34,944 bases of DNA from assembly GCF_014164505.1 (NCBI RefSeq), contig NZ_JACJFI010000014.1:1-34944 (forward strand), read 5' to 3'. A program made the position numbers and the translations under genes. The DNA comes from Shewanella sp. SG41-4 (lineage in GTDB: Bacteria; Pseudomonadota; Gammaproteobacteria; Enterobacterales; Shewanellaceae). The notes below the pieces were generated by a model. It ran no database searches. It saw only the letters and a list, made by a program, of their open reading frames with translations, and was not told where the DNA came from. Of the stretch, positions 16,039-23,192 are shown piece by piece (positions within the stretch are counted from its first letter, which is position 1; each line of letters starts with the position of its first letter).

Positions 16039-17171
16039 TGAAAATGATACTCGCAATGGTGCGCAAAGAACTCATCGACGCCGCACGAGATAAACGATCG
16101 GTTATGGCAGGTTTATATTATGCCATTGGTACGCCGCTGATCATGTGCGGCATGTTTATGGTGTTAATTGGTCAGCTGTCTAGTCCAGAAGATTTAAACA
16201 TCAATATCAACAATGCCAATAACGCCCCAGATTTAGTGCGCTACTTAAGTAATAACGGCATCAACCACGGTGAAGATGAGCAAGCGAATAAAATCATCTT
16301 AACCATTAGTGACGATTACGCCGCCAACATGGCCCAAGCTAAACAAGCTGAAGTGATATTAATAGCCGACAATTCGGATGAGAAGCTGCAAAAATCAATT
16401 CGTCGACTAGAGCGTCAACTGCAAGCATATAGTGCAGAAATGGGCAGCATTCGCTTAATTGCCCGCGGTATTAATCCCCGGATAACTCAGCCATTAAAGG
16501 TCAATATCGAAGACAAAGCCACACCCGACTCTAAAGGTGGGATGATTTTAGGCATCGCTATTTTCACCATGATGTACTCGGTATTTATTTCCGGTATGAA
16601 CCTCGCTATCGACACCAGTGCGGGTGAGCGTGAGCGTAACTCACTAGCACTATTGTTAAGCCACCCAATGAGCACCCGCGAATTAGTCATCGGTAAAATT
16701 ATTGCCGTAACCTGTTTTGCTTTGCTCGGGTTGATCTTGATTTTACTGGTATCAAAAGTAGCTTACCCCTTTGTACCGTGGCAAGAAATTGGCTTTACCG
16801 TCAATATCACTCCAGACTTTATGGGTTTGATGTTCCTTGTGGGTATTCCAGTCGCCTTGATGGCCGCAACCTTACAACTGTATGTATCGTTTATGGCTAA
16901 AACCTTTAAAGAGGCGCAATCATACTTAACCATGGTGTTATTTGTACCATTGGCATTGTCAATGGCGGCCAGTTACAACATCGCCCCAGACGTATTGCAG
17001 TGGTTACCCGTATCTGGCCAGCAACAAGCATTAATGGACTTTATTAAAGGTCGTGAGATTCCAATGATGCAATTAATTATTTCATCTGTGACCACACTGA
17101 TCATTGCCATTGCATTAGCTGCAGGCTTAGAAAAGTCGCTTAAAAGTGAAAAAGTCGTCTTTGGTTTATAA
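16038..17171 (+). CDS. ABC-2 type permease, NatB-like
   Basis: The 377-residue product begins with the cytoplasmic stretch MVRKELIDAARDKRS and a first membrane helix at about 24-46. A large extracytoplasmic domain runs to about residue 165. Five further helices cluster in the C-terminal half, including the SGMNLAIDTSAGERERNSLALLLSHP stretch that is characteristic of the NatB/ABC-2 group. It should be the membrane subunit for the adjacent ATPase. The sodium role is known only for the Bacillus system; here cations, peptides or toxic compounds are all possible. The coupling to an exported peptidase is the contextual feature worth noting. No obvious intrinsic terminator with a T tract follows. 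Confidence 0.85.
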   Translation: MKMILAMVRKELIDAARDKRSVMAGLYYAIGTPLIMCGMFMVLIGQLSSPEDLNININNANNAPDLVRYLSNNGINHGEDEQANKIILTISDDYAANMAQAKQAEVILIADNSDEKLQKSIRRLERQLQAYSAEMGSIRLIARGINPRITQPLKVNIEDKATPDSKGGMILGIAIFTMMYSVFISGMNLAIDTSAGERERNSLALLLSHPMSTRELVIGKIIAVTCFALLGLILILLVSKVAYPFVPWQEIGFTVNITPDFMGLMFLVGIPVALMAATLQLYVSFMAKTFKEAQSYLTMVLFVPLALSMAASYNIAPDVLQWLPVSGQQQALMDFIKGREIPMMQLIISSVTTLIIAIALAAGLEKSLKSEKVVFGL

Positions 17172-17195
17172 CCGTTAGCTTATAACGACGAGCCC

Positions 17196-17222
17196 CAGCC
17201 TTACCGAGTTGAAATAAGGCTG
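17196..17222 (+). other. Hairpin after the NatB-like gene
   Basis: CAGCCTTA and TAAGGCTG form an 8-bp perfect stem with an 11-base loop, 25 bases after the permease stop. There is no T run after it, so it is not a classical intrinsic terminator. It could stabilise the upstream mRNA end or end transcription weakly before the small membrane protein gene. Confidence 0.4.
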
Positions 17223-17322
17223 AGGTAATTAGCAAGAGAGATTAGCTAGCGCTTTTAACAAGAGTAAGTCAGATAAGAAAGTCAAAAATCTATTAACAAA
17301 AGAGCATTAATAAGGAGTCATT

Positions 17323-17547
17323 ATGGAAAACGATATCGCCATTATCGCGCTGGTCTTCATTATTGTGGTTGGCACCACGGCATCAGAAATGTTTAAGTAT
17401 TATATGAAGCACAAGCAGCAAGCAGACACGGGCAGTGTCAGCGACCTACAAGCACAAAACCAAGCATTGATTGAACGAGTACAAGTATTAGAGAAGTTAG
17501 TAACTGACAGTGATTTTGATTTAAAGCAGCAGTTTAAAAAATTGTAG
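17323..17547 (+). CDS. Small PspB-like membrane protein
   Basis: The product has 74 residues. One N-terminal membrane helix spans about 5-27 (IAIIALVFIIVVGTTASEMF), followed by a basic KYYMKHKQQ and a coiled-coil-like stretch (LQAQNQALIERVQVLEKLV) to the end. This is the architecture of PspB, the inner-membrane phage-shock component, and the RVQVLEKL segment resembles it. The similarity is short, however, and no pspA or pspC lies nearby. A strong AAGGAG precedes the ATG. It is 151 bases from the permease gene, so it may be separately transcribed or the fourth gene of that operon. Confidence 0.7.
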   Translation: MENDIAIIALVFIIVVGTTASEMFKYYMKHKQQADTGSVSDLQAQNQALIERVQVLEKLVTDSDFDLKQQFKKL

Positions 17548-17560
17548 TGCTCACGCTAGA

Positions 17561-17612
17561 GTAGTGTTGGAAATAAAGTAGTATTTGAAAATAAAGTAGT
17601 GTTGGAAATAAA
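17561..17612. repeat. Three-copy tandem repeat of a 17-18 bp unit
   Basis: Units GTAGTGTTGGAAATAAA (17561-17577), GTAGTATTTGAAAATAAA (17578-17595) and GTAGTGTTGGAAATAAA (17596-17612) follow head to tail. The outer two are identical and the middle one differs by substitutions and one inserted A. It lies between the PspB-like gene and the terminator of the diguanylate cyclase gene, and is non-coding. Confidence 0.85.
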
Positions 17613-17649
17613 GTGCCGAATGTCGAGTTCACTCTTCGGTATTCGGCAC
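17613..17649 (-). terminator. Terminator of the diguanylate cyclase gene
   Basis: GTGCCGAAT and ATTCGGCAC pair perfectly over a 19-base loop. On the minus strand the stem is followed by a T-rich stretch (TTTATTTCC), which itself is the end of the tandem repeat. It lies three bases beyond the stop of the 19214-17652 gene. Confidence 0.65.
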
Positions 17650-17651
17650 AT

Positions 17652-19214
17652 CTAGTCGCTAAACCTCGTCACACTGACGGTATTTCGCCCCGCTTGCTTG
17701 GCTAAATAAAGTTGCTCATCTGCATGTTGTAGTACATCGCTAAAGTTGTATTTTTCTATATCGGCTAAGTTATCGTCAACCACAACAACACCAATACTAA
17801 CGGTGACCCAATTTCGACCATCTATGTGATTGGGGATCTGCAATTGCTCAATAGACTCACGAATGACTTCTGCGACTTTCAATATATTATGATGATTATT
17901 CTCGGTCAAAATTATGCAGAACTCCTCACCACCATAGCGTGAAGCAAGCGCATCATTTCGAGCCATAACCTCAACCAGACAGGTGGCCACGGCAATTAAT
18001 GCATCATCGCCTTTAAGATGACCTTGTTGATCATTAAAATACTTAAAATTGTCGACATCAATCATCATCACACTAAAACCAATACTTTCTAGATGCCAGC
18101 GCGAAATGATTCGCTTTGAAAATGTTTCAAGTCCTCTTCGATTCGTAATGCCTGTTAGCGAATCTTGAACCGTTAATGTCTCTAAGTAATTTTGTTGAGC
18201 GTTAAACTTAAGCAATAATTGATTAAATGAGTAGGACACGTTCTCGATTTCATCAATAAAATGATTTGAATCCATTTTGCTCAAAAAATTATCGTCTGAT
18301 GAATCATTTATGCTTTTGTTAAAACGAATAAGCGGCTTGATAAGCAGTCTTGATAATGCCATTAGCGAGAGGGAAACAATCAACACTATCGACAACAATA
18401 TCGATATTGCCGAAACCCAATCTAACTGAGGTAACGACACTTTTTTATGGTGTAAAGTCACCTGTACCACTTGGTCGTCAAATGTATTACGAATTAGCCA
18501 ACTATGCGATGGCGCTATATTTTCTATTGGCTTTACGTTAAAAAATGCTTCCATTGTCTCTGTTGATGTTTGCACATTTTCAATTGAAAATTTCACCAAA
18601 GAAAACTGACTAATATCGTTAATTAACGCTTTATCCACTAGGCGAACCATCGTTAAACTGCCAACAATTTCACCTTGGCCAGTAGAGGGTAAAATAGTGG
18701 TATTACTGAAATACAATAAATGCCCACCCACAACAAGATAACCACTACGGCTAGACACTTTTTGTGATGCAATTTCAGCTGCTGTGGGCAAAATAGCAAA
18801 AGACTCTGTATTTTTTTGATGCAATAAATGAACGAGTGACGATCTGGATGATGTTAATGAGTCATCATGATAATCCCAAATCAACTTGTTATTAATGTCA
18901 CTGACGAAGACAGCATCAATATTTGCAGCCTCAAATGCATTGTCGGGCATATTACTTTGAATAAAATCATCAGTCGGGTTACCAACATATTCAACTAGCT
19001 CATCCCACACGGCATAATCGTAACATAAGGTGGTTAAACTGTTTTTTGATAACGATAATGCAGAATATAACAAATTATATTCTTGTTGTTGCTGGTCCAA
19101 GATTTCGGTTTTTATTCCGGGAAGGTAAAAGAAATAGTAAATACTCACCAACAACATGGTTATTGTAAGTAATAGTGAAGATAACAATAAAAGCGAAAAA
19201 CGATTTAACGTCAT
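17652..19214 (-). CDS. Membrane diguanylate cyclase with CHASE4 sensor and GGDEF domain
   Basis: The 520-residue product has a first membrane helix at about 8-31, a periplasmic domain to about 265, a second helix at about 268-290, a HAMP-like linker, and a C-terminal GGDEF domain from about 345. The periplasmic CYDYAVWDELVEYVGNP stretch is typical of CHASE4 sensors. In the GGDEF domain LTGITNRRGL, MIDVDNFKYFND and the active-site GGEEF (428-432) are intact, so cyclic di-GMP synthesis from two GTP is expected. The inhibitory site normally reads RxxD seven residues before the RYGG; here it is RNDA, lacking the aspartate. No EAL domain is present. Ligand unknown. It is a single gene. Confidence 0.9.
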   Translation of the reverse strand: MTLNRFSLLLLSSLLLTITMLLVSIYYFFYLPGIKTEILDQQQQEYNLLYSALSLSKNSLTTLCYDYAVWDELVEYVGNPTDDFIQSNMPDNAFEAANIDAVFVSDINNKLIWDYHDDSLTSSRSSLVHLLHQKNTESFAILPTAAEIASQKVSSRSGYLVVGGHLLYFSNTTILPSTGQGEIVGSLTMVRLVDKALINDISQFSLVKFSIENVQTSTETMEAFFNVKPIENIAPSHSWLIRNTFDDQVVQVTLHHKKVSLPQLDWVSAISILLSIVLIVSLSLMALSRLLIKPLIRFNKSINDSSDDNFLSKMDSNHFIDEIENVSYSFNQLLLKFNAQQNYLETLTVQDSLTGITNRRGLETFSKRIISRWHLESIGFSVMMIDVDNFKYFNDQQGHLKGDDALIAVATCLVEVMARNDALASRYGGEEFCIILTENNHHNILKVAEVIRESIEQLQIPNHIDGRNWVTVSIGVVVVDDNLADIEKYNFSDVLQHADEQLYLAKQAGRNTVSVTRFSD

Positions 19215-19303
19215 ATTGAACCAGCCCTACTGAAGATATCTTGCTAGTGTAGTACGAAATATAACTTAAAGTATTTTTACCAAGCAATCAAACATAACAA
19301 ACC

Positions 19304-19323
19304 GATACAAACAGATACAAACG
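19304..19323. repeat. Short tandem repeat of GATACAAAC
   Basis: GATACAAACA and GATACAAACG lie head to tail in the gap between the diguanylate cyclase gene and mogA. The same 10-mer, inverted, occurs twice near 33186-33213. Confidence 0.6.
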
Positions 19324-19395
19324 TAAAACTCATCTTCCAAAGTAAATGATCCTGGTTCCCAAACAAACACCAATCAAGAGCCGCGATGGTTATTG

Positions 19396-19431
19396 GCCCA
19401 GTATTAGCTTGCAAAAACACTAATACAGGGC
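19396..19431 (-). terminator. Stable hairpin after mogA
   Basis: GCCCAGTATTAG (19396-19407) pairs with CTAATACAGGGC (19420-19431) with one A-A mismatch over a 12-base loop. It begins eight bases beyond the mogA stop. No T tract follows, so termination would be inefficient or the hairpin mainly protects the mRNA end. Confidence 0.55.
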
Positions 19432-19438
19432 TGCGATA

Positions 19439-19972
19439 CTACTTTGCTTTAGGTCTAAACGGCTTTATCACCGCTTCGTCACAGACTAAAAACGGTCCGT
19501 CCATTAAGTCGATGCAATAAGGAATTGCTGGGAATACAGCATCCAAACATTCTCGGATAGACTTAGGTTTACCGGGTAGATTAACAATTAACGAGTCGGC
19601 ACGAAGACCGGCCGTTTGACGGGATAGAATAGCGGTTGGTACAAACTTTAATGATTCAGCGCGCATTAGTTCACCAAAACCAGGCATCATTCTATCGCAC
19701 ACTGCTTCAGTCGCTTCTGGCGTTACGTCGCGTTTGGCCGGCCCCGTGCCGCCAGTGGTCACGATTAAACAGCAGTCTTGGTTGTCAGCTAAATCAATCA
19801 ATGTGGCTTCAATAACCTCACGCTCATCGGGGATCACCTTGTAAACAGGTTCCCATTCCGAGGTTAAATATTCATTCAATACATCAATAATCGCCTTACC
19901 AGACAGATCTTCATATATGCCAGCACTGGCACGATCGCTAACGGTAACGATGCCTATTTTAGCTTTGCTCAT
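19439..19972 (-). CDS. mogA: Molybdopterin adenylyltransferase
   Basis: MogA adenylylates molybdopterin before molybdate insertion in molybdenum cofactor synthesis, in the cytoplasm. From the ATG at 19972 the product has 177 residues and begins MSKAKIGIVTVSDRAS, the proper family start, with AAGGGA upstream. The longer frame from 20044 adds a poor extension without family similarity. The substrate-binding TTGGTGP motif is at 72-78, followed by the RDVTPEAT stretch with the conserved aspartate, and LPGKPKSIRECLDAVFPAIPYCIDL near the C-terminus. No other moa, mob or moe gene is in the window. Length and motifs are regular. Confidence 0.93.
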   Translation of the reverse strand: MSKAKIGIVTVSDRASAGIYEDLSGKAIIDVLNEYLTSEWEPVYKVIPDEREVIEATLIDLADNQDCCLIVTTGGTGPAKRDVTPEATEAVCDRMMPGFGELMRAESLKFVPTAILSRQTAGLRADSLIVNLPGKPKSIRECLDAVFPAIPYCIDLMDGPFLVCDEAVIKPFRPKAK

Positions 19973-20108
19973 GGTTATCTTTCCCTTATGTGGGGTAAAA
20001 GCAGTAATGCAAATATATGCCGACAATCTACCAAAAAAAGCCACTTTTACAAAATGTTAAACTGATAGGTAGATCACCGATTTAGGATTCCATTGACCAA
20101 GGCAGACA

Positions 20109-20213
20109 ATGACTTCTGTTTGTGGGGTATTTATACTGGGTAAATTGAATAGTGTAATACGGGTTAATGTTTTGGTTTGGCTGCTATTTAATTTGCTCAG
20201 CGATAAGCAATGA
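20109..20213 (+). CDS. Possible 34-residue hydrophobic small protein
   Basis: An ATG at 20109 opens a 34-codon frame ending at TGA 20211-20213, preceded at a good distance by AAGG (in CCAAGGCAGACA). The product would be mostly hydrophobic (FILGKLNSVIRVNVLVWLLF) and could span a membrane once. It lies in the otherwise gene-free stretch before the pilin gene. Chance frames of this size are common, so this is only a candidate. Confidence 0.2.
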   Translation: MTSVCGVFILGKLNSVIRVNVLVWLLFNLLSDKQ

Positions 20214-20288
20214 ATACCATTAGATTCGTCATAGTGTATTACCTAATAACAATCGGTATACCATAACAACATAAAGTGAGTGAGTTCT

Positions 20289-20786
20289 ATGCATACAAGC
20301 AAACAGCGCGGGTTTACCCTTATCGAATTAGTGGTAGTGATCATTATTCTCGGCATTTTAGCCGTGGTTGCCGCACCTAAATTTATCAATCTTAAAAGTG
20401 ATGCGCTTATAGCCAGTTTGAAGGGATTTCAGGGGGCGTTAGAGTCGGCCAATACTTTACTGTATTCAAAAGCGGTGTTGTCGGGTCAAGAAAAGCTCGA
20501 CCCAGGTTCGGTGACAGTCAATGGCACAACGATTAGTACTACGTTGGGATACATAACCTCTCTGAGTGTAAATGTCGCGGTGTCGATTGACGGTTCTTTT
20601 GAAGTGATGACGAATGCAAATGATACTATTACCGCAGACTGGGGACTCTATGATGTGTCAGGAGGTAACGTGTATATTTTCCCTAAGGGATATGACATTA
20701 ATGGCAACTGCAGCTTGCGTTACTTTGTCGATGGCACTAAGCCGGCCGATCCAATATTTTATGCCCTAACCACCACAGGCTGTTGA
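20289..20786 (+). CDS. Orphan type IV pilin-like protein (MSHA-type prepilin)
   Basis: The product from the ATG at 20289 has 165 residues; a GTG three codons earlier is an alternative start. The leader MHTSKQRG is cut by prepilin peptidase after Gly8, leaving FTLIELVVVIIILGILAVVAAPKF with the conserved Glu5. The C-terminal region carries two cysteines (in NGNCSLRYF and at the last residue) that would close the usual disulfide-bonded D-region. It resembles MshA-like or type II secretion-like major pilins. No assembly ATPase, platform protein or peptidase gene is near, so it must use machinery encoded elsewhere. About 240 bases precede it without another firm gene. Confidence 0.85.
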   Translation: MHTSKQRGFTLIELVVVIIILGILAVVAAPKFINLKSDALIASLKGFQGALESANTLLYSKAVLSGQEKLDPGSVTVNGTTISTTLGYITSLSVNVAVSIDGSFEVMTNANDTITADWGLYDVSGGNVYIFPKGYDINGNCSLRYFVDGTKPADPIFYALTTTGC

Positions 20787-20850
20787 TTGTAGAAGCTAGA
20801 CATAAGTTTGTTTGGTTTGAACTTGGCCGCTAACATCAATAAAAAAAGAT

Positions 20851-20887
20851 GACGCTTCCTGTTATAAAAACACTGTCAGACAGCGTC
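20851..20887. terminator. Probable bidirectional terminator between pilin and TetR genes
   Basis: GACGCT (20851-20856) pairs with AGCGTC (20882-20887) over a 25-base loop that contains a smaller CTGTC-A-GACAG hairpin. A run of A before the stem and TTTT after it give U tails on both strands. It lies between convergent genes. Confidence 0.6.
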
Positions 20888-20899
20888 TTTTAAAGACAC

Positions 20900-21535
20900 T
20901 TATTTCACGCCTGAATACCCTTTAACATGTTGGGCTAAAATGCCTGTAACCGCCATTTCTGCAACATTACGTAAATCATCATGTGTCGCGCCATCAGCAG
21001 CTTGGATAGACATACCTTTAAATAAGGTCACTATCAAGGTTGCTAATACTTTCGGCTGACAATCATCAGCTAATTCGCCTCTTTGTTTAGCCTCAGCAAA
21101 CTGATCAATTAATTCAGATTGATGTTTAGTTTGCAGCAAATGAACCGCTTCTTTAATCCCTTCGCTGGCTTCATTGCATGACAATGCACTATTGATTAGC
21201 GCACAACCTTGCGGGTGGCTACAATCGGTGAACTGCGCTGCTGCACCTACTAATAAAGCTCGAATAACATCGGCAATATACTCATGTTTAAAGGCGGTAT
21301 TAAATAGCGAATCTGGACGGTTTTCATAAAGCTCAATGGCTTTTAAGAACAACTGCTCTTTGTTACCAAATGCGGCATATAAACTGGGTTTTTTAATCCC
21401 CATCACCTCAGTTAATTCGCTTATAGAGGTACCTTCATAGCCATTACGCCAAAAAACATGCAGCGCTTGCTCTAGTGCAAAGTCGATATCAAAGCCACGA
21501 GGGCGTCCGACGCAAGCTGCTTTTGTTATTGTCAT
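20900..21535 (-). CDS. TetR-family repressor of the adjacent RND efflux operon
   Basis: From the ATG at 21535 the product has 211 residues; a TTG one codon earlier is possible, but AGAGG is spaced better for the ATG. The N-terminal helix-turn-helix spans about 16-62 (FALEQALHVFWRNGYEGTSISELTEVMGIKKPSLYAAFGNKEQLF, typical of TetR). The C-terminal helical domain should bind an inducer, perhaps a pump substrate. It is divergent from the efflux operon across a 409-base gap whose distal half carries three copies of a TACC-N4-GGTA dyad around the pump promoter. Repression of the pump is therefore the likely role. No such site is seen next to its own start. Confidence 0.9.
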   Translation of the reverse strand: MTITKAACVGRPRGFDIDFALEQALHVFWRNGYEGTSISELTEVMGIKKPSLYAAFGNKEQLFLKAIELYENRPDSLFNTAFKHEYIADVIRALLVGAAAQFTDCSHPQGCALINSALSCNEASEGIKEAVHLLQTKHQSELIDQFAEAKQRGELADDCQPKVLATLIVTLFKGMSIQAADGATHDDLRNVAEMAVTGILAQHVKGYSGVK

Positions 21536-21538
21536 CAA

Positions 21539-21782
21539 TAGTACCTCTTACATTAACGAATCATTATTTATCATGCCGTTAGCTAAATTATTTATGATAG
21601 ATAACGGGTATATCTTAGCACAAAGCTAAATCATAGAAAGGGTTAATAATAAGCAGATTAAGCGCTTTTTTTCATCTTTTCCAAGTATTGATTAACGCTA
21701 TTTCATCGTCACTAGCAACGCTTACATGCCATGAAGCTATTGCACCGTGTTGATTATCAATCACCTTGTCATAACAATTTAA
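21539..21782. other. Non-coding half of the divergent efflux region
   Basis: No convincing gene is present. On the minus strand AGAGG serves the TetR gene, and AT-rich TATCAT-like hexamers could form its promoter. No TACC-N4-GGTA site occurs in this half, and I see no terminator or repeat. Confidence 0.5.
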
Positions 21783-21794
21783 TACCTATCGGTA
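21783..21794. promoter_or_regulatory. TetR operator copy 1
   Basis: TACCTATCGGTA is a near-palindrome ten bases upstream of the -35 hexamer of the efflux promoter. It shares TACC and CGGTA with two further copies. Confidence 0.6.
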
Positions 21795-21803
21795 CAAAAT
21801 TAA

Positions 21804-21831
21804 TTGACAGTTGTATTTTAATCTATATATT
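21804..21831 (+). promoter_or_regulatory. Efflux operon promoter
   Basis: A perfect TTGACA (21804-21809) is 16 bp from TATATT (21826-21831), a strong sigma-70 promoter about 117 bases before the MFP start. Operator copies lie just upstream of it and over its -10 edge. Confidence 0.7.
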
Positions 21832-21842
21832 ACCGTGCGGTA
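21831..21842. promoter_or_regulatory. TetR operator copy 2
   Basis: TACCGTGCGGTA begins on the last base of the -10 hexamer and covers the expected transcription start. This position would block the polymerase directly. It is 48 bp from copy 1 and 24 bp from copy 3, start to start. Confidence 0.65.
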
Positions 21843-21854
21843 CAGAACAATTTA

Positions 21855-21866
21855 TACCAATCGGTA
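21855..21866. promoter_or_regulatory. TetR operator copy 3
   Basis: TACCAATCGGTA, extended to ATACC and GGTAT arms, lies in the leader downstream of the promoter. It is the most extended dyad of the three. Confidence 0.65.
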
Positions 21867-21947
21867 TAAAAACATAGCCAAAGACAAAAGTAATGCACCC
21901 AATAGCTTGTTAAATAACGTAAATGCTATGGATTAGAGGACAGCACC

Positions 21948-23180
21948 ATGAAGACGTTAAAATCAATTAAAATCACTTTACTAGTAAGCCTAACGGCTTT
22001 GCTATTAGTGGCGTGTGGAAAGCAACCTGCACAACAAGCGAATACACCCGCAGCGCCGAAGGTAGATGTTGCCAACGTACTTTATGAACGCATTACTGAA
22101 TGGGATCAATTTACTGGACGCTTACAAGCACCAGAAAAGGTTACTTTGGTGCCTCGCGTGTCAGGCTATATTGAATCGATTAACTTTAAAGAAGGCGCGT
22201 TAGTGCAAAAAGGCGATGTGTTATTTACCATCGACTCGAGTGTTTTTACTGCAGAATATGAACGTCTTAAGGCAGAATTAACCAGCGCAATATCAGCTAA
22301 CCAACTTGCTAAAAATGACTATGAACGAGCCAATAAGCTGTTCCATCAGAAAGCGGTTTCAGAAGAGCTCATTGATACTCGTCGGTCGAACATGCACCAA
22401 ACTGCCGCTGCTGTTGCGTCCGTTAAAGCTGCATTAACAAGCGCCCAACTTAACGTTGAATATACCCATGTTACCGCCCCTATAACGGGTCGAGTGTCGT
22501 ATGCCAACGAAACGGCAGGTAATTATGTCACCGCAGGACAAACGCATCTCACCAGCTTAGTGTCTACATCGCATATGTACGCTTACTTCGATATCGACGA
22601 GCGAACCTATTTAAAATATGCCGCGTTATCGTTCGAGAACAAACGTCAAAGTCCACGGTTGGGCAACAATGCTGTGGTCATGGCACTAGCAAATGAAACC
22701 AGTTTTAATCATCAGGGTGTGATCGACTTTGTCGATAATACGGTTGACCAACAAACAGGTACGATTCGCGTTCGAGCCAACTTTGCCAACCAAGATAACC
22801 AATTATTACCCGGCTTATTCGCCCGTATCAGCATTGCTGGTAGCGAGTCATACGACAGTATTTTAATTGACGACAAAGCCATTTTTACCGACTTAAATAA
22901 CAAGTTTGTTTTGGTGGTAAATGACAAAAACACCCTTGAGTATCGTAGCGTTAGCCTAGGTGAGAAGCTTCACGGTTTACGCATTATTACGGCTGGTTTA
23001 TCCCCTAACGATACCATCGTGGTAAACAGTCTGCAGAAAGTACGCCCTAACGTTACTATTGAGCCAAACCTTACAGCCATGGCCGATAGCGACAAATTAG
23101 AAGCATTACATCAAGCACAACGTCTCCTCGATAACCAGCCATTGACAGCACGCGTTGCTGATGATGCAAGTCAGGGTTAA
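21948..23180 (+). CDS. RND efflux periplasmic adaptor lipoprotein (MFP, MexE/AcrA-like)
   Basis: The 410-residue product has a lipoprotein signal with lipobox LVAC and the lipidated Cys23. It then shows the lipoyl-like half motifs (LVPRVSGYIESINFKEGALVQKGDVLFTID and VTAPITGRVSY), a helical hairpin in between (about 105-165, alanine- and lysine-rich), and beta-barrel and membrane-proximal domains to the end. It bridges the inner-membrane pump and an outer-membrane channel of the TolC type. AGAGGA precedes the ATG. The pump gene follows after 12 bases in the same operon. No outer-membrane factor gene is present, so the system must borrow one. Confidence 0.92.
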   Translation: MKTLKSIKITLLVSLTALLLVACGKQPAQQANTPAAPKVDVANVLYERITEWDQFTGRLQAPEKVTLVPRVSGYIESINFKEGALVQKGDVLFTIDSSVFTAEYERLKAELTSAISANQLAKNDYERANKLFHQKAVSEELIDTRRSNMHQTAAAVASVKAALTSAQLNVEYTHVTAPITGRVSYANETAGNYVTAGQTHLTSLVSTSHMYAYFDIDERTYLKYAALSFENKRQSPRLGNNAVVMALANETSFNHQGVIDFVDNTVDQQTGTIRVRANFANQDNQLLPGLFARISIAGSESYDSILIDDKAIFTDLNNKFVLVVNDKNTLEYRSVSLGEKLHGLRIITAGLSPNDTIVVNSLQKVRPNVTIEPNLTAMADSDKLEALHQAQRLLDNQPLTARVADDASQG

Positions 23181-23192
23181 GGAAACCACATA

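Noticed and set aside
19973..20044. N-terminal extension of mogA
   Set aside because: The extension has no family similarity, while the ATG at 19972 gives the standard N-terminus and has AAGGGA upstream.
20175..20200. Sigma-54-like TGGC and TTGC elements before the pilin gene
   Set aside because: The GG to GC distance is four bases longer than the fixed -24/-12 spacing allows.
20250..20263. ATCGGTATACC before the pilin gene, resembling a TetR operator half-site
   Set aside because: It has CGGTA but not the TACC-N4-GGTA arrangement of the three efflux sites, and a single half-site is weak evidence.
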